A DNA stretch of 32,301 bases. Source: JBKPIY01 sp046730475. Lineage in GTDB: Bacteria; Actinomycetota; Thermoleophilia; Solirubrobacterales; 70-9. The position numbers and the translations under genes are program-made. Shown one piece after another: positions 10,125-17,479 of this stretch. Every line of letters starts with the position of its first letter. Position 1 is the first letter of the stretch. The notes below the pieces were generated by a model, which was not told where the DNA came from, did no database searches, and saw only the letters and a list, made by a program, of their open reading frames with translations. The stretch lies in NCBI GenBank assembly GCA_046730475.1, contig JBKPIY010000045.1, positions 1-32,301 of the forward strand. Reading direction: 5' to 3'.

Positions 10125-10158
10125 GTGTCCGCGGGGGGCCCGTCCCGTGCCGGGACAC
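10125..10158 (+). promoter_or_regulatory. Leader hairpins with two competing pairings
   Basis: In the gap before the cell-wall hydrolase, GTCCCG (10142-10147) pairs perfectly with CGGGAC (10151-10156) around a 3-nt loop. GTGTCC (10125-10130) can instead pair with GGACAC (10153-10158), which shares bases with the first 3' arm. The two helices exclude each other, so the leader could switch. The c-di-AMP riboswitch consensus often found before such genes was not recognised. Confidence 0.35.
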
Positions 10159-10178
10159 CCATCGAGAGGAAGAGGCCC

Positions 10179-10205
10179 GTGGGAATCAGGCCGACTACCC
10201 GATGA
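10179..10205 (+). CDS. Putative 8-codon leader peptide overlapping the hydrolase start
   Basis: The purine-rich tract GAGAGGAAGAGG (10164-10175) is well spaced for GTG 10179, not for the hydrolase ATG 10202. From that GTG a short frame reads MGIRPTTR and stops at TGA 10203-10205, overlapping the hydrolase ATG in an ATGA junction. This is the geometry of translational coupling through a leader peptide. It is too short for sequence-based support. Confidence 0.4.
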   Translation: MGIRPTTR

Positions 10206-12661
10206 CGAAGAAGCTCCTGCTAATCATCGCGCTGGGAACGGCGCTTGCCGTGATCGGGGCGGGCACGGCGACCTCCGTCACCGTCGTCGACCTCGGAAAC
10301 GGGGTCACGGCCCAGGTCCCGACCGGGAGCGCGCTGCCCCAGTGCGCCGACCTCACCGACAACGACGGTGACGGCAAGGTCGACCTCGCCGACCCCGACT
10401 GCAGCGGCCCCCTCGACACGACCGAGGGCTCGACCGCGGGGGGCGGCGGCTCGACCGGGGGCGGCGGCTCGGCCGGGGGCGGCTCGGGTGGGGGCGTCTC
10501 CACGGGCAGCGGGGGCACGAAGCAGCTCGGGCCGGGCTCGAGCAAGACCGGCTCGAAGACCACCAAGGGCGGCGCCACCCGGAAGGGGCTGTTCGCGAAC
10601 AAGGGCCCGGGCTCCAAGAACGCCAAGAACGTGGGCGCGGGTGAGCGGGCAAAGCTGGAGCGGCCGAAGATCCGGAAGGGGAACGGCACCCCCACGAGGA
10701 GCAACCCGAGCCTCACCATCGCCCAGTTCGGCCCCGCCCCGATCGGGGTTCCGAACTTCATCATCGACCAGTTCGAGATTCCGCCCTTCCTGCTCCCGAT
10801 CTACCAGGCGTGCGGAACCGAGTACAGCGTCCCCTGGCAGGTCCTCGCCTCGATCAACCGGATCGAGACCGCGTTCGGCACCAACCTCAACGTCTCCACC
10901 GCCGGCGCGGTCGGCTGGATGCAGTTCCTGCCCTCCACCTGGCGAAGCTGGGGGGTCGACGCCAACAACGACGGCCGCAAGGACCCATACAACCCGGTCG
11001 ACGCGATCTGCGCGGCGGCCCGCTACCTGAAGGCCGCCGGGGGCGACCAGGACCTCCGTCGGGCGATCTTCGCCTACAACCACGCCGACTGGTATGTCGA
11101 CGAGGTCCTGCTCTACGCGAATCAGTACGGCAGGCTCCCCGACGACCTGCTCGGCTCGCTCACCGGCCTCACCGAGGGTGCCCACTTCCCGGTCGCCGCC
11201 AACGCCCGGTACGCCGACGACCTCTCCGAGCGCGAGGCGATGCGCAGGGCGGATACCAACCGGCTCAAGCCCCACAACGCCGCCGACGTGATCAGCGACT
11301 CCCCCACCAGGCGAGGGATAAACATCTACTCGAGGGTTAGGGCTCCGGTGGTCGCGGTCAACGACGGCGTGATCAAGAAGCTCGGACGCAACGCGAGGCT
11401 CGGCAAGTACATCGTCCTCCAGGACGCCTACGGCAACCGCTACACCTACGCCCAGCTCGGCTCGATCTCCGACGTCCACCCGGTGCCGAAGCCGAGGGCG
11501 CTCACCGCCAAGGACTTCAAGCTGGTCCAGCCCCGCGAGGACGCCGCCCCGACGGCACCGGCCACGGCCGGGACCAACAACTGGGAGTCCGGCCCCGGCG
11601 CCAAAGCAACAAAGGCGAAGTCGAGAGCCCGGAGAGCGAACCGCCCCGTCAACACCGAGGAGCTCCGCCGGCGTCTGTTCGCCCTCCCGAAGCGCCCCCA
11701 CAACATCGATCGCGCCGACGTCACCGGTCAGCTCGATGCGCTGCTCGGCAAGCGCGTCCCGGGCTACGAGACCTTCAAGCGCTACTTCTCCGGAGTGTTC
11801 AAGTTCGACCGCTCGACGATGGAGCTGCGCCCGCTTCACGTCGGCTCGAAGGTGACCGGCGGCACCGTCCTCGGCCACATCGGCAAGGCGACCGGCGGCC
11901 AGGCGCCCCACGTCAACTTCGCGATCCAGCCCGCCGGCCGCGGCGCCCCGAAGATCGACCCGAAGCCGATCCTCGACGGCTGGAAGCTGCTCGAGACGAC
12001 GGCGATCTACCGGGCGGCGGGCCAGAACCCGCTGGTCGGCGGGGCCAGCGTCGGCCAGGTGCTGCTGATGTCGAAGACCGAGCTCGAGCGGCGCGTGCTC
12101 GCCGACCCGAGGCTCTCGATCTACTCCTGCGGGCGCAATGACATCCGCACCGGCCAGATCGATCGCCGGGTGCTGGCGATGCTCGAGTACCTGGTCGCCC
12201 GCGGGTACCGGCTCACGATCACCTCGCTGAAGTGCGGACACAGCTACTACACGAGCTCGGGGAACGTCAGCGCCCATCCGTACGGCGACGCCGCCGACAT
12301 CGCCGCGGTCAACGGGATCCCGATCCTCGGACACCAGGGCCCCGGCTCGATCACCGAGTCGGTGATCAAGGATCTGATGCAGCTCCAGGGGACCATGCGC
12401 CCGGAGCAGATCATCTCGTTGATGAACCTCGGCGGCCCGAGCTTCGCCCTCTCCGACCACAACGACCACATCCACGTCGGCTACACGTTCAGCACGAACG
12501 GCCCGTCCCTGAAACAGTTCGCGGCAATCCTCAAGCCGGACCAGTGGAAGCGGCTGATCGACCGGCTCGGCCAGATCCAGAACCCGAAGGTGCCCGCGAA
12601 GCCGTCCAAGTACTCGCTTCCGGCCAACCGCCGCGCGAGCGCCGCCCACCGGGGCGACTAG
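10202..12661 (+). CDS. Secreted multidomain cell-wall protein: lytic transglycosylase, degenerate LytM, M15-like peptidase
   Basis: An 819-residue exported protein acting on peptidoglycan. A signal peptide covers residues 1 to about 24. An Asp-rich loop DNDGDGKVDLADPDC (53-67) looks calcium-binding. A long Gly/Ser/Lys linker follows. The transglycosylase domain (about 195-310) has catalytic-type Glu222 in INRIET and GWMQFLP at 238-244. An M23-like domain follows (about 365-420 and 540-600, split by an insert), but the family zinc motif is RRGIN in place of HxGxD and the last motif is HVN in place of HxH, so it is probably inactive. The C-terminal region has SAHPYGDAAD and NDHIHVGY, resembling the M15 carboxypeptidase zinc sites. 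Expected role: wall remodelling at division or growth. Confidence 0.88.
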   Translation: MTKKLLLIIALGTALAVIGAGTATSVTVVDLGNGVTAQVPTGSALPQCADLTDNDGDGKVDLADPDCSGPLDTTEGSTAGGGGSTGGGGSAGGGSGGGVSTGSGGTKQLGPGSSKTGSKTTKGGATRKGLFANKGPGSKNAKNVGAGERAKLERPKIRKGNGTPTRSNPSLTIAQFGPAPIGVPNFIIDQFEIPPFLLPIYQACGTEYSVPWQVLASINRIETAFGTNLNVSTAGAVGWMQFLPSTWRSWGVDANNDGRKDPYNPVDAICAAARYLKAAGGDQDLRRAIFAYNHADWYVDEVLLYANQYGRLPDDLLGSLTGLTEGAHFPVAANARYADDLSEREAMRRADTNRLKPHNAADVISDSPTRRGINIYSRVRAPVVAVNDGVIKKLGRNARLGKYIVLQDAYGNRYTYAQLGSISDVHPVPKPRALTAKDFKLVQPREDAAPTAPATAGTNNWESGPGAKATKAKSRARRANRPVNTEELRRRLFALPKRPHNIDRADVTGQLDALLGKRVPGYETFKRYFSGVFKFDRSTMELRPLHVGSKVTGGTVLGHIGKATGGQAPHVNFAIQPAGRGAPKIDPKPILDGWKLLETTAIYRAAGQNPLVGGASVGQVLLMSKTELERRVLADPRLSIYSCGRNDIRTGQIDRRVLAMLEYLVARGYRLTITSLKCGHSYYTSSGNVSAHPYGDAADIAAVNGIPILGHQGPGSITESVIKDLMQLQGTMRPEQIISLMNLGGPSFALSDHNDHIHVGYTFSTNGPSLKQFAAILKPDQWKRLIDRLGQIQNPKVPAKPSKYSLPANRRASAAHRGD

Positions 12662-13242
12662 CGGCGCTTCTCCCGTTCACCCAGTTCGATTTCGCGGGCA
12701 GGCTCGGCCTCGCCGACGGACGCTACCTCGCCCGTGAGCGCGATCCCGAAGCGCTGGAGCGCGTCCTGATCGTGGAGACGCTCGGCGCTCCCCATCCCGG
12801 CCGAAGGGGCAGCCGGCGCCGGGCACGCCCGGCCCCGCCGCCGGCCGAACCGGAGACGGTTCCGGTCACCCGGGTGACCGTCGCCCGCCGCGATCCGTTC
12901 CCGTCCGAACGCGAGGCGTCGGCGTGGCTACGGGCGGTCGCGGACGATCGCGGGCGCCGGGTGACCGAGGCGAAGAAGGCCGTCGAGCTCGTCAATCGGG
13001 CGCTGGCGGCGCTCCGGGAGGCGACCGGCGATCCGCTCGTCCACGACGTCGGCGCCTCGTCCGCCCTCACGATCCGGATCGGCTGGGGCAGCGGCGAGGA
13101 GCTCGCCGAGGGCCGCTGGAGCGAGGCCCGCCAGCTCCCTCCCCCGCCCACGCCGCGCCGAGCCGATCTCGATCCCCAACAGCGCGTCGCCGAGGCGCTC
13201 TCGGGCCGGGAGCGCGAGGACGAGCACGACGAGAGGAGCTAG
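12661..13242 (+). CDS. Hypothetical protein with no canonical start codon near its conserved N-terminus
   Basis: The frame reads LPFTQFDFAGRLGLADGRYL, then ERVLIVETLGAP, a Pro/Arg-rich linker, TRVTVARRDPFPSEREASAW and a helical C-terminus ending at TAG 13240-13242. The first block looks like a real beta-rich N-terminus beginning right where the hydrolase gene ends. No ATG, GTG or TTG lies between the hydrolase stop and that block. The nearest in-frame starts are GTG 12544, inside the hydrolase gene, and GTG 12772, which would remove the conserved part. The left boundary given is therefore approximate. A non-standard start, a sequence error or recent start loss are all possible. Function unknown; it is probably co-transcribed with the hydrolase. 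Confidence 0.55.
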   Translation, partial: AALLPFTQFDFAGRLGLADGRYLARERDPEALERVLIVETLGAPHPGRRGSRRRARPAPPPAEPETVPVTRVTVARRDPFPSEREASAWLRAVADDRGRRVTEAKKAVELVNRALAALREATGDPLVHDVGASSALTIRIGWGSGEELAEGRWSEARQLPPPPTPRRADLDPQQRVAEALSGREREDEHDERS

Positions 13243-13244
13243 AT

Positions 13245-13265
13245 GTAGGTACCTACCCGTATACG
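13245..13265. repeat. Two adjacent perfect palindromes
   Basis: GTAGGTACCTAC (13245-13256) and CGTATACG (13258-13265) are both perfect palindromes separated by one base, directly after a gene stop. The stretch is clearly AT-richer than its surroundings. It could be an operator pair, a recombination site or a termination structure. It marks the left edge of the accessory patch. Confidence 0.4.
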
Positions 13266-13359
13266 TAAAAGCCCACAAAAGGAGGGGCAGCTCCGACTGG
13301 CGATACCAGCGCTAGGCGGCGCCAGCCACCGCGTCAGTCATCAGGCCGATTGAGCGCGT

Positions 13360-13377
13360 AGCCGTAGTGGTACGGCT
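13360..13377. terminator. Stem-loop between convergent genes
   Basis: AGCCGTA, a 4-nt loop GTGG, then TACGGCT: a perfect 7-bp stem lying between convergent genes ending at 13242 (+) and 13505 (-). No T-run follows on either strand, so termination is plausible but unproven. Otherwise the gap 13266-13504 shows nothing I recognise. Confidence 0.35.
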
Positions 13378-13504
13378 CCGCGGCGATCGGGGCCGAAATC
13401 TCAGAGTCTCGCTTTCCGCGCGAAGCGGGACGTCGTCGTGCGTCACGGAGATGCCCCTCCGATCGACAGAGCAGGTCCTCGTCGGGCGCGACTCGTCGGA
13501 GTGG

Positions 13505-14065
13505 TTAGACGACCACGCGGTAGTGGAGGTTAACGACACCGCACTCGAAGCGGTGCTCGTTGAGCAGCTCAAGCTGCACGCGCACGTTGTCCGGCAACGC
13601 AGGCTTGCCGCCACCGACGACGATCGGCATCAGGAGCAGATGGCACTCGTCTACCAAGCCTGCGGCGATCGCCTGGCCGGCGAGTTCGGCGCCGCCGACC
13701 GACATGTCGGATTCCGAGGCCTCCTTGAGCCGCCGCACCGAATCGATGTCGAACTCCCGCTCGATACGAGTCTCCGCGCTGGACGCCGTGTGGAGGCTCC
13801 GGGAGTACACGATCTTCTCGGCCGCCCGCCAGATCTCAGCAAAGTCCCGGATCATCGCCGGCTGATCCGCGGCGGTACTCACGGTCTCCCAGAAGACCAT
13901 CGTCTCGTACATCCGCCGCCCATACAGGTAGGTCCGGATCGGTCGCTCGAGGTCGTTGACGAACGCATGCACCTCGTCATCAGGAGCCGCCCAATCAAAC
14001 TTGCCCTCGCGGTCTTCGACGTAGCCGTCAAGCGAGGCGATCGCCGAGTAGATCAGCTTGGCCAC
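13505..14065 (-). CDS. Dihydrofolate reductase-family (RibD C-terminal-like) protein
   Basis: A 186-residue protein of the DHFR/RibD C-terminal superfamily, NAD(P)H-dependent reductases whose physiological substrate is usually unknown in stand-alone members. The features are KLIYSAIASLDGYVED at the N-terminus, YLYGRRMYETM in the middle, the nucleotide-binding stretch SDMSVGGAELAGQAIAAGLV, and LLLMPIVVGGGKPAL near the end. The start is GTG 14065 directly before KLIYSAIASLDG, the usual beginning of the family; longer frames upstream run into the neighbouring gene. It may be unrelated to the folate gene at 511. The next gene upstream ends 16 bp away, so the two are probably co-transcribed. Confidence 0.88.
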   Translation of the reverse strand: MAKLIYSAIASLDGYVEDREGKFDWAAPDDEVHAFVNDLERPIRTYLYGRRMYETMVFWETVSTAADQPAMIRDFAEIWRAAEKIVYSRSLHTASSAETRIEREFDIDSVRRLKEASESDMSVGGAELAGQAIAAGLVDECHLLLMPIVVGGGKPALPDNVRVQLELLNEHRFECGVVNLHYRVVV

Positions 14066-14081
14066 ATCGAACGCCCGAAGA

Positions 14082-14282
14082 TCAGCTGCGGAATGACAGA
14101 CCGCGCTCCTCGAGGGCCGCGCGCAGCGCCACGATCGCCGTCGGCCCCATGCCATGCAGATGGCTGAGGTCGGATTCGAAGGCCTGAGCCAGCTGGTCAA
14201 GGTGCGTATAACCGGCGGCGGAAAGCGCGCGGCGTGCCGGCGCTGAGAGCTTCGGGAACCCGGTGTCATCCTCGTAGCGCAA
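14082..14282 (-). CDS. Small helix-hairpin-helix protein, RNA polymerase alpha-CTD-like
   Basis: A 66-residue protein with a helical domain like the alpha C-terminal domain of RNA polymerase: FPKLSAPARRALSAAGYTHL, then LSHLHGMGPTAIVALRAALE, which carries the hairpin HGMGPTA typical of non-specific DNA-contacting HhH motifs. I chose TTG 14282 because AGGAGG lies six bases before it; the GTG at 14321 would add a basic 13-residue extension that includes the Shine-Dalgarno itself. It probably binds nucleic acid. It is widely seen as a short stand-alone protein in actinobacteria, role unknown. The DHFR-like gene follows after 16 bp. Confidence 0.75.
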   Translation of the reverse strand: MRYEDDTGFPKLSAPARRALSAAGYTHLDQLAQAFESDLSHLHGMGPTAIVALRAALEERGLSFRS

Positions 14283-14601
14283 TTGCCTCCTCCTGATCGG
14301 TGGTCGTCGCGGCTTGGCCACACACGTTCAGACTGCGATCCTGCCCCAAACTCATCGGACACCACTTTGACCCATCCGATGAAGCGGCGTGACCGGACCG
14401 CGGCGCCCTGCCGAACCACACATTCCGCGCAACGCGGGTCGACGGGCGGTGTTGGTTCAGTGCAGAGGCTCGCACCAAAGCGGGTTTCCCCAAGACCTGC
14501 GTCGGGATGGATCCATACGGCTTTCTTCGCCGGTCGTTCCGCACGAGCGGCGACGCGCAGCGCGTCAACCTCGCAGCGGCAGGTGGTAGAAACGTTCTCG
14601 T
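14283..14601. other. Gene-free gap with one inverted repeat
   Basis: No convincing coding sequence was found on either strand. The one clear structure is TCATCGGA (14352-14359) and TCCGATGA (14375-14382), perfect 8-bp arms with a 15-nt spacer, 70-100 bp upstream of the HhH gene start. It may be an operator for that gene or for the divergent gene at 14602. Confidence 0.35.
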
Positions 14602-14949
14602 GTGAGGTCTCGCGGGCGAAAAGGGCTCCGGCTCTTCAGGCGGCGTGCTGGCAGGCGCGAACGGCGTCTTTTCCTGGCTGTCGCGGCTGTCCTCGTTGAG
14701 GCCGTCGGCACATGGCTGCATAGCGGTCGCCTGGCTGGCGACCTCGTAGTTCGCTGCCGGCACGGCCACCTCTTTACGACGATCTGGATCCCGGCTGCTT
14801 CCGTGAAGTCGCTTCGGCTTGGCTGGTGGAGACTCCAGCGCTGCCCAGTCGGCCACCACTGGACCATCGTCACACCGGTCAAGGAGGTCGAGCTCAGCGA
14901 CGACGAGCGGCGCGCCGCGAGGGAGCATCACGACATCCGACTCCCCTGA
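14602..14949 (+). CDS. Hypothetical protein with paired Cys-x2-Gly-His motifs
   Basis: The recognisable core (about residues 43-115) reads GDLVVRCRHGHLFTTIWIPA, then LRLGWWRLQRCPVGHHWTIV, and ends in a charged helix ERRAAREHHDIRLP. The two motifs CRHGH and CPVGHHW look like a metal or redox site. Similar short proteins occur in actinobacteria, to my recollection without known function. The GTG at 14602 is the only near start, but the first 40 residues are Arg-rich and unlike a domain, so the true start may lie further in or the 5' end may be decayed. The gap 14950-15180 after it holds only a palindrome. Confidence 0.6.
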   Translation: MRSRGRKGLRLFRRRAGRRERRLFLAVAAVLVEAVGTWLHSGRLAGDLVVRCRHGHLFTTIWIPAASVKSLRLGWWRLQRCPVGHHWTIVTPVKEVELSDDERRAAREHHDIRLP

Positions 14950-15119
14950 ACGACGCCAGACGCCAGACGCGTACTGGCAGGAACATGTTGCCTGCTGTCC
15001 GCGCATTGCGAGACTGGCCGCGCCGGCGCCAAGATGCCCGTGCCGCCACGGATGCAGGGGTGGCCGGTCGGGGCGCGCCGATTGGTCACGTGCCGCTGCT
15101 CCACGCCTCACCGGTCAGG

Positions 15120-15135
15120 GCGGCCACGTGGCCGC
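15120..15135. repeat. Perfect 16-bp palindrome
   Basis: GCGGCCACGTGGCCGC is fully self-complementary. It lies between the convergent ends at 14949 (+) and 15181 (-). A CACGTG-centred palindrome could be a protein-binding site or simply a GC-rich chance match. Confidence 0.35.
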
Positions 15136-15180
15136 TTCGCCGTAGGTTGGGGAGCGCCGGGAGGACGTGGGGTCTCGGCT

Positions 15181-15660
<480 letters not shown>

Positions 15661-15663
15661 GGT

Positions 15664-15703
15664 GGTTGTCCTTTCCCTTGTCGTCCGGTGTGGACGGACA
15701 ACC
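15664..15703 (-). promoter_or_regulatory. Alternative hairpins covering the ribosome binding site of the 15660 gene
   Basis: On the minus strand the leader starts with GGTTGTCCGTCC. Its TTGTCCGTCC part pairs with GGACGACAA (15678-15686), giving nine pairs with one bulged C and a 5-nt loop. Its GGTTGTCC part (15696-15703) pairs perfectly with GGACAACC (15664-15671), which carries the GGA of the ribosome binding site. One pairing hides the site and the other frees it. Confidence 0.4.
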
Positions 15704-15817
15704 TCCTCGCGAAGCCGGCGGCGCGCCGCCAGCGGCGATCCATGAGGGCGGTGAATCCCTTGCCGCGTTCGCGGCTGGGGTTATCAGCGGACGAGGAGCG
15801 AGCCGCCCGTCCCCATG

Positions 15818-16198
15818 TCACCCACTCCGCCATGCGGCGATTGCGGTTCCTAGACCGGCGCCCGAGAAGATCGCTCCACCGATGAGATCCTCGTCCCAGG
15901 TGCCACGTGCGCGGGCCTCGACCAGCGCACTCGCGATGTCGAGGGCATCGATCGCGCTAGCAAGCGCGAGCGCAACCGGCTCCAGTTCCTTCTTGCGCAG
16001 GCTGGCCAGACCCGCCAGGCCGACCCCGACCTGATGAGCTGAAAAGCCCCGGACGAACAGACGCGCCTCCGGCAGCCCGTCGGTGTCTGGCGCAAGCGCA
16101 ACTCGCGTGTCCGCCGTGCGGGAAGGCCAGAGAGCGACTATCACGCCATACGCCAAGCGGACGGCTGCGTTGACGAGTATCAGCCGACGGCGCCACAC
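15818..16198 (-). CDS. Small membrane protein, function unknown
   Basis: A 126-residue protein with a basic start (WRRRLILVNAAVRLAYGVIV) and probably three to four membrane helices: about residues 5-24, 50-66 (HQVGVGLAGLASL), 72-92 (PVALALASAIDALDIASAL) and 104-122 (LIGGAIFSGAGLGTAIAAW). The layout resembles short DUF4267-like membrane proteins of actinobacteria, which is a weak match by eye. The start is GTG 16198, with TACTGT six bases upstream and no Shine-Dalgarno, suggesting leaderless translation. It lies 57 bp after the SDR gene and 157 bp before the monooxygenase fragment. No catalytic residues stand out. Confidence 0.7.
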   Translation of the reverse strand: MWRRRLILVNAAVRLAYGVIVALWPSRTADTRVALAPDTDGLPEARLFVRGFSAHQVGVGLAGLASLRKKELEPVALALASAIDALDIASALVEARARGTWDEDLIGGAIFSGAGLGTAIAAWRSG

Positions 16199-16204
16199 GA
16201 CCGA

Positions 16205-16210
16205 ACAGTA
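16205..16210 (-). promoter_or_regulatory. Candidate -10 element for the leaderless gene at 16198
   Basis: TACTGT on the minus strand, 6 nt before GTG 16198. Confidence 0.35.
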
Positions 16211-16255
16211 CGCGGCCCGCTACGCGCGTGTCCCGCTTGGCCTCCTCCCTGTCGC

Positions 16256-17041
16256 CTAAGCCGCCGCGAGCCACTCTTCGAAGCTGGGGCCGGCGAGCTT
16301 CGCGCCCGGGTTGGGCAGCGCGGCGCCCTCCGCATAGGCCGCGGCGTCCGGGTCGCCGGGCTCCGCCAGCGGACCGCCACGGCTCTCGCGGATCTCGAAC
16401 GAGTCACCTCGGCTGGCGAAGAGCGCGGCGGCCACGTCGGCGAGACGCTCCTCCCGCGGGCCGGCGACCTCGGTGATCCTGCCATTCTGGATCTCGGGCT
16501 CCTCGGCCGCGTCGGCGAGTGTTTCGGCGACGACGCGGGCGGCCACGAGCTGCGTTCGCATCTCGGGCACGTGGGCGACGCCGTCCTGGATCGTCCACCC
16601 GACCAGCGGATCCACGAACTCGTGGAACTGGGCCGCGCGAACGATCCGGACCGGGAGCGGGCCTTCGAGCAGCGTCTGCTCCTGCGCCACCTTCGCCGCG
16701 TTGTAGCCGCCCTCGAACTTGTCGATGCCGATGATCGAGACGACGACGATCCCCCTCGCCCCCGCTGCGGCGCCGGCTCGCTGGAGGTTCCGCGCCGAGG
16801 CGGTGAAGAACTCCGTCGCCTCCTCCTGGTCGGGCGAGGGCCCCGTGGCCGTGTCGATGATGGTCTCGGCCCCGACGAGCGCCTCGTCGAGACCCTCGCC
16901 GCTGACCACGTCCACACCCTTCGAGCGCGCGATCGGGACCACATCGTGTCCCCGCTGCTCGAGGATCTCGACGAGGTGCGATCCGACCCGGCCGGTGGCT
17001 CCCGTGACGGCAATCTTCTGGCTCCTGTTTTCGGTCTGCAT
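16256..17041 (-). CDS. NAD(P)-binding NmrA-like / atypical SDR protein
   Basis: A 261-residue Rossmann-fold protein. The nucleotide motif TGATGRVG lies at residues 13-20, which is the GxxGxxG pattern of atypical short-chain dehydrogenases and NmrA-like proteins. Later parts are IVVVSIIGID, the Tyr-x3-Lys-like YNAAKVAQEQ (Tyr113, Lys117) and VRAAQFHEFVDPL after the central sheet. Such proteins act as oxidoreductases on quinones or sugars, or as NADP(H) sensors; the role here is not clear. The ATG is preceded by AGGAAAGGA at good spacing. A GC hairpin (17085-17101) lies in its 5' region. Neighbours give no clue beyond an accessory setting. Confidence 0.87.
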   Translation of the reverse strand: MQTENRSQKIAVTGATGRVGSHLVEILEQRGHDVVPIARSKGVDVVSGEGLDEALVGAETIIDTATGPSPDQEEATEFFTASARNLQRAGAAAGARGIVVVSIIGIDKFEGGYNAAKVAQEQTLLEGPLPVRIVRAAQFHEFVDPLVGWTIQDGVAHVPEMRTQLVAARVVAETLADAAEEPEIQNGRITEVAGPREERLADVAAALFASRGDSFEIRESRGGPLAEPGDPDAAAYAEGAALPNPGAKLAGPSFEEWLAAA

Positions 17042-17479
17042 CGTTCGTCCTTTCCTGGCGCCGGCGGCTCGGCCCCGGCAATCGGCGGCGCTTTCCGCCG
17101 CTTCACCCCTACGACGATCGGGGCCCGCTCAGATCGACAGGGATTAAGCCAACCCCGATACCGTACGCGCAGCGCGGCCTCGACGAAGGTAAGTCGCCAA
17201 CCGGCGCAAAATCTCAGGTACCCAGCTCGTTCGCGCGGCGAGGAAACGGGACAGGATTGGGGCGATGGATCTGAGCGCAGTGCAGCCACGGGCGGCCGCG
17301 CGGGGACGCTCCCTGTGGACGAGAAGCAGCAACGACCACGGCGCTGCGCTGACGCCTCCTTCCGCCTGAACGCGACAGCACAGATCATTGGGCTACGGCT
17401 AGATCACCGGGCCCGGAACGCCGAAGGCCTGAAACAGCCATCCAGCTCGTCCTCGTCCCCGGCCCGGGGTCAGACCGAG
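17042..17479. other. Gene-free gap before the SDR gene
   Basis: The 438 bp hold no frame with convincing protein character on either strand. A hairpin GCGGCG, loop CTTTC, CGCCGC (17085-17101) lies close to the SDR start. CCCCGGCCCGGGG (17457-17469) follows the last RTX gene by ten bases and may help transcription end. It may be a scar of lost genes. Confidence 0.4.

Noticed and set aside
10020..10201. c-di-AMP (ydaO-type) riboswitch before the hydrolase
   Set aside because: The conserved GGGG-UGAA and C-rich blocks of that class could not be found; only simple hairpins are present.
10220..12649. 809-residue minus-strand frame opposite the cell-wall hydrolase
   Set aside because: No recognisable domains; the plus strand carries a signal peptide and catalytic motifs.
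14266..15111. 281-residue minus-strand frame
   Set aside because: Compositionally random, and it overlaps the better supported plus-strand gene with Cys-x2-Gly-His motifs.
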